Assembly: GCA_020201295.1 (NCBI GenBank)
Contig: JAIVHA010000140.1
Location: forward strand, 1 to 10,541
Direction of reading: 5' to 3'
Origin: Lysobacteraceae bacterium
Lineage (GTDB): Bacteria; Pseudomonadota; Gammaproteobacteria; DSM-19610
DNA length: 10,541 nucleotides
Position 1 is the stretch's first letter; each line of letters opens with the position of its first letter. Shown one piece after another: positions 1 to 7,524 of this stretch. A program made the translations under genes and the position numbers. The notes below the pieces were generated by a model. It did not search any database and was not told where the DNA came from. It was given only the letters and a program-made list of their open reading frames with translations.

Positions 1-2
1 CC

Positions 3-725
3 GGCCTGCGCGGTTCCTTCGGCAGTGTGAAGGCCGGGCGCCTGTCCACGGCCTACAAGAGCACATTGACCAAGATCGACCCCTGGAACGATTCCGAAAT
101 GCAGTCGCGCGGCTTTGGTGGCAGGCAGGGTTCCTCCGCTCTGCACTCCAGCTATTTCAACAAGGCCATCGAATATGCCACGCCCAAGTTCAATGGCGTT
201 ACCCTGGCGGGCTGGGCTTCCCTGCAGTTCGATGACACCAATGCCAGACTGCATAACGCCGGCCCGCTGACGGCCTATGAGGGCGGCAGCGCCAGCGGCC
301 TGGGTGTGAAATACGAGAATGACAGTCTCTTCGTCGGCGCGGATCTGATCGATATCGATGCCGATACCATCACCAATGCCAACCTGGCCAACGATACCGG
401 CTACCAGATCGCCGGCCGCTACAAAATGGGTGCCTTCAGCGTCGCGGCCCTGTACGAGGACGTGGAAGACATCGGCCTGGGCAAGAACACCTGGTTCAAT
501 GTCATCTACAAACAGGGTGCCATGCGCTATACCGCCGGCTATGGCATGAACCGCGATGCGCTCCGCTTCAATAACGAGGATATCGACACCTTCAATATCG
601 GGGCCATCTATAATCTGAACAAGACCTCCGAGCTGTTCGCGGCCTATAACCACCGCAGCGAAGACAATGCCAACCTGGATTTCAAGACCTTCACGGTGGG
701 CATGAACCTGAAATTCGGTTATTGA
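3..725 (+). CDS. Outer-membrane porin, 3' part (5' end outside window)
   Basis: The reading frame is open from base 3 to the TGA at 723-725, about 240 residues, and its true start lies upstream of the window. The first visible residues, GLRGSFGSVKAGR, are the conserved strand/turn motif of trimeric Gram-negative general porins. The rest alternates hydrophobic and polar residues with many Asn, Asp, Tyr and Gly, as in a beta-barrel. The block NKAIEYATPKFNGVTLAG matches the usual porin strand that follows the constriction loop. The protein ends in MNLKFGY, a C-terminal aromatic residue of the kind recognised by the outer-membrane assembly machinery, here Tyr rather than the more common Phe. Expected role: passive diffusion of small solutes through the outer membrane. 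Substrate preference cannot be read from this part. The family call is firm, but no specific porin name can be given. Confidence 0.9.
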   Translation, partial: GLRGSFGSVKAGRLSTAYKSTLTKIDPWNDSEMQSRGFGGRQGSSALHSSYFNKAIEYATPKFNGVTLAGWASLQFDDTNARLHNAGPLTAYEGGSASGLGVKYENDSLFVGADLIDIDADTITNANLANDTGYQIAGRYKMGAFSVAALYEDVEDIGLGKNTWFNVIYKQGAMRYTAGYGMNRDALRFNNEDIDTFNIGAIYNLNKTSELFAAYNHRSEDNANLDFKTFTVGMNLKFGY

Positions 726-757
726 TCCAGGGAGGCTCTGATTTATTGGTGATCCCA

Positions 758-876
758 GCGAATTTATTCGTTATTCCCGCTAATCCGTCATTCCCGCGAA
801 GGCGGGAATCCAGGTGTTTCAAAAATCATGGATTCCCGCCTTCGCGGGAATGACGAATAAATTCGCGGGAATAACG
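758..876. repeat. Compound inverted repeat downstream of the porin gene
   Basis: The right arm (829-866) is the reverse complement of a left arm that lies in two blocks, 758-770 and 788-812. The left arm carries an extra 17 bases (771-787). The inner 27-base arms 786-812 and 829-855 pair perfectly across 16 bases. The 12-base module at 769-780 also has its own complement at 865-876. The core is the ATTCCCGC...GCGGGAAT type palindrome that recurs near 7570. It may act as a bidirectional transcription end or mRNA-stabilising structure for the porin transcript. No T-run follows, so it is not a classic intrinsic terminator. Apart from this repeat and a short leader, 726-970 holds nothing recognisable. 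Confidence 0.85.
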
Positions 877-970
877 GAAAGGGCATTAATCAGAGCTTTT
901 CCATACTGGTTGTTCGTGAAACCCGGCGGTCGGTAGTCCCGGCTGCCGTTTCCTGAAGGTGAGATGTATT

Positions 971-1894
971 GTGAAAAACTTCCTGATCCCCCTGTTTCTA
1001 GGATTCTTCCTGCTGACGGGCGGAGTGCGCGCACAGACGCCGGACTTCCTGGTGAGCGCGGATTGGCTGGAGGCGAACATCGAGGACCCGGACCTGGTGC
1101 TCCTGGATGTGCGCTATCATCCGCACCGGTACTACACCATCGGGCACATCGCCGGGTCGGTGCAGGTGCAGCGCTTCAAGGACCTGGGTGACAATGCCGG
1201 CGATCCGCTGATGCGTTTCCCGGAGCGCGAGGCCTTCCAGGCGACCCTGCGGAGCTGGGGTATCAATGACGACTCCCTCATTGTCATTTACGACGACTCG
1301 CGCACGGCGCTGGCCTCGCGACTCTATTACCTGCTGGAGCTCTACGGCTACGACATGCGGCGGGTGAAGGTGCTCGACGGCGGCACCGTGGAATGGACAG
1401 CCTTCAACGAGCTGTCCCGCGAGCCCGTCAAACCGCAGCCGGGCAAGGTGACCCTGAAGCCGGCCAACCCGCTCCTGTACGTGGAATGGCAGCAGGTCTA
1501 TGACGACGTGGTATCGCGCCGTGATCCCTCGGTGGTGCTGCTCGATGCCCGCCCCCGTGACATGTACACAGGTGATGTGATCCGCCATTCCATCCAGGGC
1601 GGGCATATCCCGGGCGCCATCAATGTGGTCAGCCTGGACGGCACCGACGCCCAGACCCAGACATGGCATGATCGTGCCTACCTGGAGCAGATGTATCGCC
1701 AGATCCCCAAGGACAGCACGGTCTACGTCTACTGCCACGACGGCTTCCGCATGAGCCAGGCCTACATGCAACTCAAGGCCCTCGGCTACCCGGACGTGCG
1801 GCTCTACAACGGCGGCTGGTCGCACTGGGGGAATTCCCTGACCCTGCCGGTGGTGGAGGGCGATCAGCCCTACGACGAGGAGTTCGCGCTGTAG
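971..1894 (+). CDS. Periplasmic tandem-domain rhodanese (sulfurtransferase) 1
   Basis: The 307-residue protein resembles the thiosulfate/3-mercaptopyruvate sulfurtransferase family, which moves sulfane sulfur to thiol or cyanide acceptors through a Cys persulfide. I chose the GTG at 971: a GGTGAG purine stretch (958-963) lies 7 bases upstream, and translation gives a clean signal peptide (Lys2, hydrophobic core, VRA before Gln22). A GTG at 959 in the same frame would add four residues. The N-terminal rhodanese domain covers roughly residues 28-145, but the active-site position reads IYDDSR with no Cys, so it should be inactive. The C-terminal domain (about 165-295) carries the loop YCHDGFRMS with catalytic Cys255. 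It lies upstream of a sensor kinase and sigma-54 activator on the same strand and has a diverged counterpart at 4876-5820. Donor and acceptor cannot be told from sequence. Confidence 0.9.
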   Translation: MKNFLIPLFLGFFLLTGGVRAQTPDFLVSADWLEANIEDPDLVLLDVRYHPHRYYTIGHIAGSVQVQRFKDLGDNAGDPLMRFPEREAFQATLRSWGINDDSLIVIYDDSRTALASRLYYLLELYGYDMRRVKVLDGGTVEWTAFNELSREPVKPQPGKVTLKPANPLLYVEWQQVYDDVVSRRDPSVVLLDARPRDMYTGDVIRHSIQGGHIPGAINVVSLDGTDAQTQTWHDRAYLEQMYRQIPKDSTVYVYCHDGFRMSQAYMQLKALGYPDVRLYNGGWSHWGNSLTLPVVEGDQPYDEEFAL

Positions 1895-1981
1895 GGCAGG
1901 GCCCGGCTTGTGGGGCCTTGTGGTATGGTAGCGGCGTGCGGGCCCGCCCGCCGTCCCAGTGAACCAGCGCCTTGGCCGCCC

Positions 1982-3352
1982 ATGCTGATACCCAGGTCCT
2001 TCACCCTGTCCGCCCTGATCGGCCTCTACGCCGGTATGGCGCTGCTGGTGTTCGCGCTGGTCCTGTCCGGTCTCATGGTGCTGGGGTTGAACCGTATCCT
2101 GGAGGACAGCCTGCAGGACAAGGCCAATATGCTGGCCCGCCAGATCGCCACGGTGTCCCTCGATGCCGTGCTGATGCACGACTATGGCGTGCTGGAACGC
2201 TACACGGCCGATCTTGCCGGTTCGGACGGCCTGGTCTACCTGCGTATCCGGCGCGAGGATGGCGTGGTGCTGGCGGAGGCCGGCAAGCTGGAGCCGGGTG
2301 CTCCCGTGCTGCTGCTGGAGAAACCGGTCCTGCTGGCCAACCGTCCAGTCGGCGACGTGACCGTGGCCTACGAACGCCGGCATATCGATCGCACCATCAC
2401 CCGCTTCACCCTGATCTCCGTCGCCGGCGTGGCCGTGCTCGCCACGCTGCTGTTCTTCAGCCTGAAAGGCATACTGCGCCGCCGCCTGATCAAGCCCATC
2501 GAGCGCCTGGCCCATGACATGAATCCCTTGCTCGACACCATACCGGAAGCACAGCCGTTGGAAGGCGCGCCCAGCGAGGTGCTCGAACTGCGTCACACCT
2601 TCGAGCAGCTGCGCGGCGAGGTGCGCCACCACATCGAGGAAATCGAACAGGCCAACCGGGTGGCGCGGGCCGCCACCCAGCGCCTGTGCCAGGGACAGCG
2701 GCTGGCCTCCATCGGCCAGATGGCGGCTGGCCTGGCCCATAGCCTGAACACCCCCCTGGGCAATATCATGGGCTATGCCCAGCAGGCGCAGCGCAAGGCC
2801 CGTGACGAGGACATGCGCGCCCGTATCGAGGTGATCCAGCGCCAGGCGGGGGTGTGCTCGGAGATCGTATGCAACCTGCTGAACGCCGCCCGGACGCCGC
2901 AGATCCATGTGCAGGCCTTCGACCTGGCGGAGCTGGCGCGCGCCACGGTGAAGCTCCTGAGCCCGGTGGTCCGCGACCATGGCGTGGAATTGCACCTGGA
3001 AGAAGGTCCCGTTGCTCTGGCGGTACTCGGCGATGTGGGTGGCGTGGAACAGATCATGTTCAACCTCATCAACAACGCCGTGCAGGCCGATGCCGGCACC
3101 ATATGCGTTCGTGTCCAGGCTGAGGCCGGGCGCGGTGTCCTGCAGGTGGAGGACGATGGTTCCGGGATCCCCGCCGAGGTGCAGCCGCGCATCTTCGAGG
3201 CCCTGTTCACCACCAAGGCGGCGGGCAGCGGCACGGGCCTGGGCCTGCATCTTTGCCAGACGCTGGCCGCCGGGATGCAGAGCTCCATCCGGCTGGTGGA
3301 AAGCCGCCCCGGCCTGACCATTTTCGAACTCGCACTGCCTCGTGCCGGCTGA
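1982..3352 (+). CDS. Membrane sensor histidine kinase partnered with an NtrC-type regulator
   Basis: This 456-residue kinase has a membrane helix at about 12-36, a periplasmic segment of about 100 residues (38-141) and a second helix at about 142-161. A HAMP-like linker follows, then a dimerisation/phosphoacceptor region with GQMAAGLAHSLNTPL and His253. The ATPase domain has an N box around 357-368 (NLINNAVQA), G1 DDGSGIP (391-397), FEALFTTK and G2 GTGLGL (417-422). It should autophosphorylate on His253 and pass the phosphate to the regulator encoded 13 bases downstream. The periplasmic sensor domain has no recognisable ligand signature. The start is uncertain: the frame is open upstream to a GTG at 1910, but ATG 1982 puts the first helix at the N terminus. 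No strong ribosome site is visible for any candidate. The gene begins 87 bases after the rhodanese stop, so co-transcription is likely. The ligand might be a sulfur compound, inferred from neighbours only. Confidence 0.9.
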   Translation: MLIPRSFTLSALIGLYAGMALLVFALVLSGLMVLGLNRILEDSLQDKANMLARQIATVSLDAVLMHDYGVLERYTADLAGSDGLVYLRIRREDGVVLAEAGKLEPGAPVLLLEKPVLLANRPVGDVTVAYERRHIDRTITRFTLISVAGVAVLATLLFFSLKGILRRRLIKPIERLAHDMNPLLDTIPEAQPLEGAPSEVLELRHTFEQLRGEVRHHIEEIEQANRVARAATQRLCQGQRLASIGQMAAGLAHSLNTPLGNIMGYAQQAQRKARDEDMRARIEVIQRQAGVCSEIVCNLLNAARTPQIHVQAFDLAELARATVKLLSPVVRDHGVELHLEEGPVALAVLGDVGGVEQIMFNLINNAVQADAGTICVRVQAEAGRGVLQVEDDGSGIPAEVQPRIFEALFTTKAAGSGTGLGLHLCQTLAAGMQSSIRLVESRPGLTIFELALPRAG

Positions 3353-3365
3353 CAAGGAAGACTTC

Positions 3366-4718
3366 ATGAGCTACCGCCTGCTGATCGCCGAGGATGACCG
3401 CGACATGGCCAGCCTGCTCGCCGAGATCGCCACCGAGGCGGGCTTCGCGCCGTGCATCGCCCACACCGGCCAGCAGGCGGTGGAGGCCCTGCGCGATTCC
3501 CTGCCCGATGTGCTGCTCACCGACCTGCGCCTGCCGGCGCCGGGCGGTTTGGAGCTGCTGCGCCTGGCCCGCGAAATGGACAGCGGCATGCAGGTGGTGA
3601 TGATCACCGGCTATGCCACGGTGAATGATGCCGTGGAAGGCTTCAAGGCCGGACTGCATGACCTGGTCACCAAGCCTTTCCATACCGACCAGGTACTGGC
3701 GTTGCTGACGCGCCTGAAGGAATACCTGCACCACCGCCGGCGCAGCGAGCAGCTCAGCGCCCAGCTCGAACGCCTGGAGTCGGTTCCGAGGGAGCCCGTG
3801 ATGCACAGCCGTGCCGCACGGCAGTGCATGGAACTGGTGCAGCAGGTGGCGCCGCTCGACGTGCCGGTGCTGCTGCAGGGGGAATCCGGTACCGGCAAGG
3901 GAGTCATGGCGCGCCACATCCACGAGACGAGCGCGCGCAAGGGCAGCCCTTTCTTCGCACTGAACTGCGCGGCGGTGGCCGAGACCCTGGTGGAGAACGA
4001 GTTGTTCGGTCACGAGAAGGGGGCCTATACCGGTGCCACCGAACGCAAGCGCGGCCTGCTGGAACTGGCCAACGGCGGCACCCTGCTGCTCGATGAGATC
4101 AACAGCACCAGCCTGGAGGTGCAGGCCAAGCTGCTGCACTTCATGCAGGAGCGCAGCCTGCTGCGCATCGGCGGGGAACGCGCGGTGAATGTCGACGTGC
4201 GCCTGCTGGTCGCCAGCAACGAGGACCTGGCCAGCCTGGTGGAGCAGGGGCGTTTCCGGCGTGACCTCTATTACCGGCTGAACGTGTTTCCGGTGGAGCT
4301 ACCCCCCTTGCGCGAACGACGCGAGGATATCGTGCCCCTGGCGGAGGGGTTCCTGGCCGACTACGCCGTGCGCTATGGCAGCCCGGCACGCAGCTTCTCG
4401 ATGGAGGCCCTGTCCCGGCTCGGTTCCTACGACTGGCCCGGCAACATCCGCGAACTGGAAAACATCGTCCAGCGCGCCGTCATCCTGGCCCGGGACCGTG
4501 AAGTGGGGGTGGCGCAGCTGCCGAGGGAGTTGTCCGCCAGCGGACCTTCCACACCTGCCGCCGGTCTTCCTCTGTCCGCCGATGCCTCTCTTGTAGAGGT
4601 GGAGCGATACTGGATCGATCACATACTGGAACGCTGCGATGGCAACAAGACCGAGGCCGCCCGGCGCCTGGGGATCGATGTCTCGACCCTGCACCGCAAA
4701 CTGCGTACGGAGAAGTAA
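3366..4718 (+). CDS. NtrC-family sigma-54-dependent response regulator
   Basis: This 450-residue protein has all three parts of an NtrC-class activator. The receiver domain (1-120) has acidic residues Asp10/Asp11, phosphoacceptor Asp53, Thr81 and Lys103 in TKPF. The AAA+ domain has Walker A GESGTGKG (172-179), a sigma-54 contact loop GAYTGA (219-224, the accepted Tyr variant of GAFTGA) and Walker B LLLDE (240-244), followed by the RRDLYYRLN region. A C-terminal Fis-type helix-turn-helix covers about 427-447 (NKTEAARRLGIDVSTLHRKL). Phosphorylated, it should bind upstream sites and drive open-complex formation by RNA polymerase with sigma-54. ATG 3366 is preceded by AAGGAAG (3354-3360) at a 5-base spacing; an in-frame GTG at 3342 overlaps the kinase gene and is less likely. 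A plausible target promoter lies at 5942-5957 before the second rhodanese gene. Confidence 0.95.
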   Translation: MSYRLLIAEDDRDMASLLAEIATEAGFAPCIAHTGQQAVEALRDSLPDVLLTDLRLPAPGGLELLRLAREMDSGMQVVMITGYATVNDAVEGFKAGLHDLVTKPFHTDQVLALLTRLKEYLHHRRRSEQLSAQLERLESVPREPVMHSRAARQCMELVQQVAPLDVPVLLQGESGTGKGVMARHIHETSARKGSPFFALNCAAVAETLVENELFGHEKGAYTGATERKRGLLELANGGTLLLDEINSTSLEVQAKLLHFMQERSLLRIGGERAVNVDVRLLVASNEDLASLVEQGRFRRDLYYRLNVFPVELPPLRERREDIVPLAEGFLADYAVRYGSPARSFSMEALSRLGSYDWPGNIRELENIVQRAVILARDREVGVAQLPRELSASGPSTPAAGLPLSADASLVEVERYWIDHILERCDGNKTEAARRLGIDVSTLHRKLRTEK

Positions 4719-4751
4719 CCGGGATTTGACCTCGGCAGGGCGGATGCATGG

Positions 4752-4845
4752 ATGCCGGCATACGCCGGCATGACTATGGACGTCGTTCCGGCGCATGCCG
4801 GAACCCATTCAGGGCGGAGGCATGGATGCCGGCTTACGCCGGCAT
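4752..4845. repeat. Three short palindromes between convergent genes
   Basis: Three 20-base hairpins of the GCCGGC type lie in the gap between the activator gene and the convergent rhodanese gene. They are at 4752-4771 (ATGCCGGC arms), 4785-4804 (GTTCCGGC arms) and 4826-4845 (ATGCCGGC arms again, loop TTAC). Arms are 8 bases with 4-base loops. Copies 1 and 3 share the flank CATGG before the palindrome and ATGAC after it, so they are near-identical repeats. They could end or insulate the two converging transcripts. No U-tract follows, so termination is inference. Confidence 0.85.
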
Positions 4846-4875
4846 GACCATTATTCTTCCTCAACCCGTCTGGTG

Positions 4876-5820
4876 CTATTTCGCGGCCTCTTTCGCCTGC
4901 CAGGCCCATGCCTGATCCTTGGCGGGGTAGGATAGGGTTTCCGCCCAGCCTTTCCAGCCACTGTCGTTGACGCGCACGTTTTCGTAGCCGAGCATGTGCC
5001 TCAGCACCCAGTGGGCGTGGGCGGAACGATCCCCACTGTGGCAATAGACATAGATTTCCTTATCGGGTGTGAAGCCGGCGTCCGTAAGCATCTTCCTGAT
5101 TTCATCGAGCGGCTTGATGCGATGATCCTCATCCGACATGAAATTCGCACCGGTGAGGTTGATCGAGCCGGGGACATTTCCTCCGCGAACGGCGCGGATC
5201 TTCTTGGCCTGGTACTCATCGGCCGGTCTCGCATCCAGGAGCATGACGCCGGGCTTGGCGCCGAGGACGACGTCACGGTAGATCTCGCTGGATGAGACCA
5301 ATCGGCTCTGGTCGGCAGCGCTGGCGCTGTAGCGGGTGGCGGCCGGCATCTTCGCCGGGCCGGTCTCCATGGGGTATTCCTTGCCTTCCCAGTACACCCA
5401 GCCGCCGTTGAGAATCTTCAGCTTGCTCGGATCGTGCCCGTAGGCCTCCATGATGGTGGTCAGGCGGGCGGCGTACAGGCTCTTGTTGTCGTCATAGGCC
5501 ACCACGGTCGTATCGGGCGTGATGCCCAGACGTCCCATGAGGCGTTCGAACTGCTCTTTGTTGGGATAGAGCGTGGGCGGCAGGGCCGTGGTGTCGCCAA
5601 GGTCCAGGTGCCGGTCGACCGAAAGGGCATTGGTGATGTGGCCTTTCCCGAAATCCTTCGGATTCTTGGAGACATCGAGGATGCGGATGTTCGGGTTGTC
5701 CAGGTTGGCCTTCAGCCATTCCGCCTCGACAAGGGAACTGGGCTGCTGGGCGCTCACGATGCCCGCGAAGGCCAGCGCCCAGACCAGAAGGATCATGATA
5801 GATTTGGTTTGCTTGTGCAC
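4876..5820 (-). CDS. Periplasmic tandem-domain rhodanese (sulfurtransferase) 2
   Basis: The minus-strand gene encodes 314 residues when started at GTG 5820. A GAGGA site lies 9 bases upstream, and translation gives a normal signal peptide (HKQTK, hydrophobic core, VSA before Gln25). An in-frame GTG at 5850 would add ten polar residues and has no ribosome site. There are two rhodanese domains. The N-terminal one has AYDDNKS where the catalytic Cys should be, so it is a structural or inactive domain. The C-terminal one has YCHSGDRS with catalytic Cys260. It shares layout and local motifs with the first rhodanese (for example xAxWLxAN near the mature N terminus and GW near the C terminus) but is clearly diverged. 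Expected role: sulfane-sulfur transfer in the periplasm. It is read toward the activator gene and has a sigma-54-like promoter at 5942-5957. Confidence 0.9.
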   Translation of the reverse strand: MHKQTKSIMILLVWALAFAGIVSAQQPSSLVEAEWLKANLDNPNIRILDVSKNPKDFGKGHITNALSVDRHLDLGDTTALPPTLYPNKEQFERLMGRLGITPDTTVVAYDDNKSLYAARLTTIMEAYGHDPSKLKILNGGWVYWEGKEYPMETGPAKMPAATRYSASAADQSRLVSSSEIYRDVVLGAKPGVMLLDARPADEYQAKKIRAVRGGNVPGSINLTGANFMSDEDHRIKPLDEIRKMLTDAGFTPDKEIYVYCHSGDRSAHAHWVLRHMLGYENVRVNDSGWKGWAETLSYPAKDQAWAWQAKEAAK

Positions 5821-5941
5821 GGTGTAGGTTCCTCGGGGTTGCGGATTCACCCGTATTGAACAGCATGTTCCGTGCCACGGGCGTCATATGAGCCAAATCA
5901 ATATCTTGACCAGGATCGAGGTGCGATCGGATGATGCGGAT

Positions 5942-5957
5942 TGCAATGGTGGTGCAA
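5942..5957 (-). promoter_or_regulatory. Candidate sigma-54 (-24/-12) promoter of rhodanese 2
   Basis: Read on the minus strand, the site is TTGCACCACCATTGCA. Against the sigma-54 consensus TGGCACGNNNNTTGCA it matches at the -24 G, the CAC and the whole TTGCA -12 element with exact spacing. The differences are T for the first G of the -24 GG pair and C for the G after CAC. Transcription would begin near 5931, giving a leader of about 110 bases before GTG 5820. The nearest regulator gene encodes a sigma-54 activator, which supports the call. Its outer TTGCA/TGCAA bases also form a short dyad (5941-5957), so an operator is an alternative reading. Confidence 0.5.
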
Positions 5958-6059
5958 AATGCCTTGATGATTACCCGGCCCCCGGTTGCCTGCGAATTCG
6001 GCTACTATCGGACGAGTTGTTCAGCCGGGTGACGGATCCTCCGCAACCTTGGAGCATAA

Positions 6060-7460
6060 ATGCAATACGACTATGACCTATTGGTAGTAGGCTCCGGCCC
6101 CGGCGGCCAGGCCGCCGCCAGCGCCGCCGCGCAACTGGGCCAGCGCGTGGCCCTCATCGAGCGCAAGCCCTACCTGGGCGGCGTCAGCCTGCAGACCGGC
6201 ACCATTCCCAGCAAGGCGCTGCGCGAGGCCGCCTACCTCACTTCCCGCGCCGCCGGCCTGGGCATGCGCGGCGCTCTGCAACGGCGCGCCGCCACCGAGC
6301 CCGGCTTCCTGGCCGCGGCCCTGCGCCAGAAGGACCGCGTGGTGGAAAGCAAGGAGGCGCAGATGCTCGGCCGGCTGATGGAGGAGGGCGTCACCCTCAT
6401 CCCCGGCGAGGCCGGCTTCGTCGATGCCCACACCCTGGCCGTCGTCAGTCCCAAGGGCGATGTGCAACCGCTCAGCGCCGCCATCATCGTGCTGGCTACG
6501 GGCTCGCGGCCGCGCCGTCCCGCCGACGTACCCTTCGACAAGGAACGGGTGCTGGACTCCACCTCCATACTCAAGATCCGCCGCCTGCCGGGTTCCCTCA
6601 TCGTGGTGGGCGGCGGCGTCATCGCCTGCGAGTTCGCCACCATGTTCGCGGCGCTTGGCACCCGCGTGACCCTGGTGGACTCCCATGCCCAGCCGCTCGC
6701 CTACCTGGATGCGGACATCCAGGCGGAACTGGCCGGCGAGCTGCACGAATCGGGCATCGAATTGCGCATGAACACCCGCGTCGCCGGCATCGCCCCCACC
6801 GACGTGGGCACGGGCGTCACCCTTACCACCCAGGATGGCGAGGTTCTGGAGGCCGACGCGCTGCTCTATGCCCTGGGCCGCGAGCCCAACTATGACGGCC
6901 TGCGCCTGGAACGCGCCGGCCTGCTGGCCGACGACCAGGGCTGGGTGCGCATCAACGAACACCAGCAGACCGCGCAGTCCCACATCTACATCGTCGGCGA
7001 CCTCGCCGGCCGGCCCTCCCTGGCCTCCACCGCCATGGAGCAGGGGCGCCGCGCCGCCCACCATGCCTTCGGCGGCGCGGCGTCGAGCGACGGCGGAATC
7101 CTGCCCATGGCCATCTATACCATCCCGGAGGTGTCCTGGGTGGGCGAGACAGAAGCGGAACTGCAGGCGCGCGACGCACACTACGTCAGCGGCAGCGCCC
7201 GCTACTGCGACACCGCGCGCGGCCAGATCATCGGCGCCGAGCATGGCCTGCTCAAGCTGCTGGTGGACCGCGACAGCCGCGCCATCCTCGGCGTGCACAT
7301 CCTCGGCGAGTCCGCCAGCGAACTGGTGCACGTGGGCCAGATGGCCATGGCCTGCGGCGCCGGCGTCGACCGGCTCGCCGCCACGGTGTTCAACTATCCC
7401 ACCCTGGCGCAGTGCTACAAGACCGCGGCGCTGGATTGCATGGCGCAACTGGAGGCTTGA
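6060..7460 (+). CDS. sthA: SthA-like soluble pyridine nucleotide transhydrogenase (FAD flavoprotein)
   Basis: The 466-residue protein belongs to the flavoprotein disulfide reductase fold and has the same length as E. coli SthA. ATG 6060 follows GGAG (6051-6054) at 5 bases. The FAD motif is VGSGPGG (10-16) with Glu34 at the end of the second strand. The second dinucleotide motif is VVGGGVIACE in the middle, and YIVGDLAG supplies the flavin contact. The redox disulfide of lipoamide dehydrogenases is absent: the motif reads GGVSLQTGTIPSK, with Ser43 and Thr48 in place of both Cys. The dimer region ends FNYPTLAQCYKTAA, matching SthA rather than the His-Pro of disulfide reductases. Expected reaction: hydride exchange between NADPH and NAD+ in the cytoplasm. 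E. coli SthA keeps the first Cys, so this is a divergent member, and another NAD(P)H-dependent role is possible. Confidence 0.82.
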   Translation: MQYDYDLLVVGSGPGGQAAASAAAQLGQRVALIERKPYLGGVSLQTGTIPSKALREAAYLTSRAAGLGMRGALQRRAATEPGFLAAALRQKDRVVESKEAQMLGRLMEEGVTLIPGEAGFVDAHTLAVVSPKGDVQPLSAAIIVLATGSRPRRPADVPFDKERVLDSTSILKIRRLPGSLIVVGGGVIACEFATMFAALGTRVTLVDSHAQPLAYLDADIQAELAGELHESGIELRMNTRVAGIAPTDVGTGVTLTTQDGEVLEADALLYALGREPNYDGLRLERAGLLADDQGWVRINEHQQTAQSHIYIVGDLAGRPSLASTAMEQGRRAAHHAFGGAASSDGGILPMAIYTIPEVSWVGETEAELQARDAHYVSGSARYCDTARGQIIGAEHGLLKLLVDRDSRAILGVHILGESASELVHVGQMAMACGAGVDRLAATVFNYPTLAQCYKTAALDCMAQLEA

Positions 7461-7524
7461 AAGGCTCCACATGCGCATTAGACTCCGCTAGTATTTACGA
7501 ATGTTTCCGGGCAAGGCTGGTACC

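Noticed and set aside
925..950. Possible sigma-54 promoter before rhodanese 1
   Set aside because: GG and GC pairs occur, but the spacing is one base off and neither TGGCAC nor TTGC elements are present.
1921..1936. GG-N10-GC spacing upstream of the sensor kinase
   Set aside because: The spacing fits, but the -12 element is CGGC and the -24 element lacks CAC, so it is not convincing as sigma-54.
998..3367. Very long open frame on the minus strand (789 codons)
   Set aside because: It lies opposite three plus-strand genes with clear domain motifs. Its His-, Gln- and Ala-rich translation is typical of the antisense frame of GC-rich genes, and it has no ribosome site or recognisable domain.
4752..4845. 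Short CRISPR array
   Set aside because: Only three palindromes, two of one sequence and one different. Spacing is irregular and there is no 25-40 base direct repeat with unique spacers.
5888..6076. 62-codon plus-strand open frame between rhodanese 2 and the SthA-like gene
   Set aside because: It overlaps the start of the SthA-like gene, has no ribosome site and covers the candidate sigma-54 promoter. The protein has no recognisable feature.
6078..7478. 466-codon open frame on the minus strand
   Set aside because: It is antisense to the SthA-like gene, with low-complexity Gly/His/Gln/Ala content and no motif.
7457..7494. Promoter for ndh made of TTGAAA and TAGTAT
   Set aside because: The spacer would be 26 bases, far from the usual 16-18.
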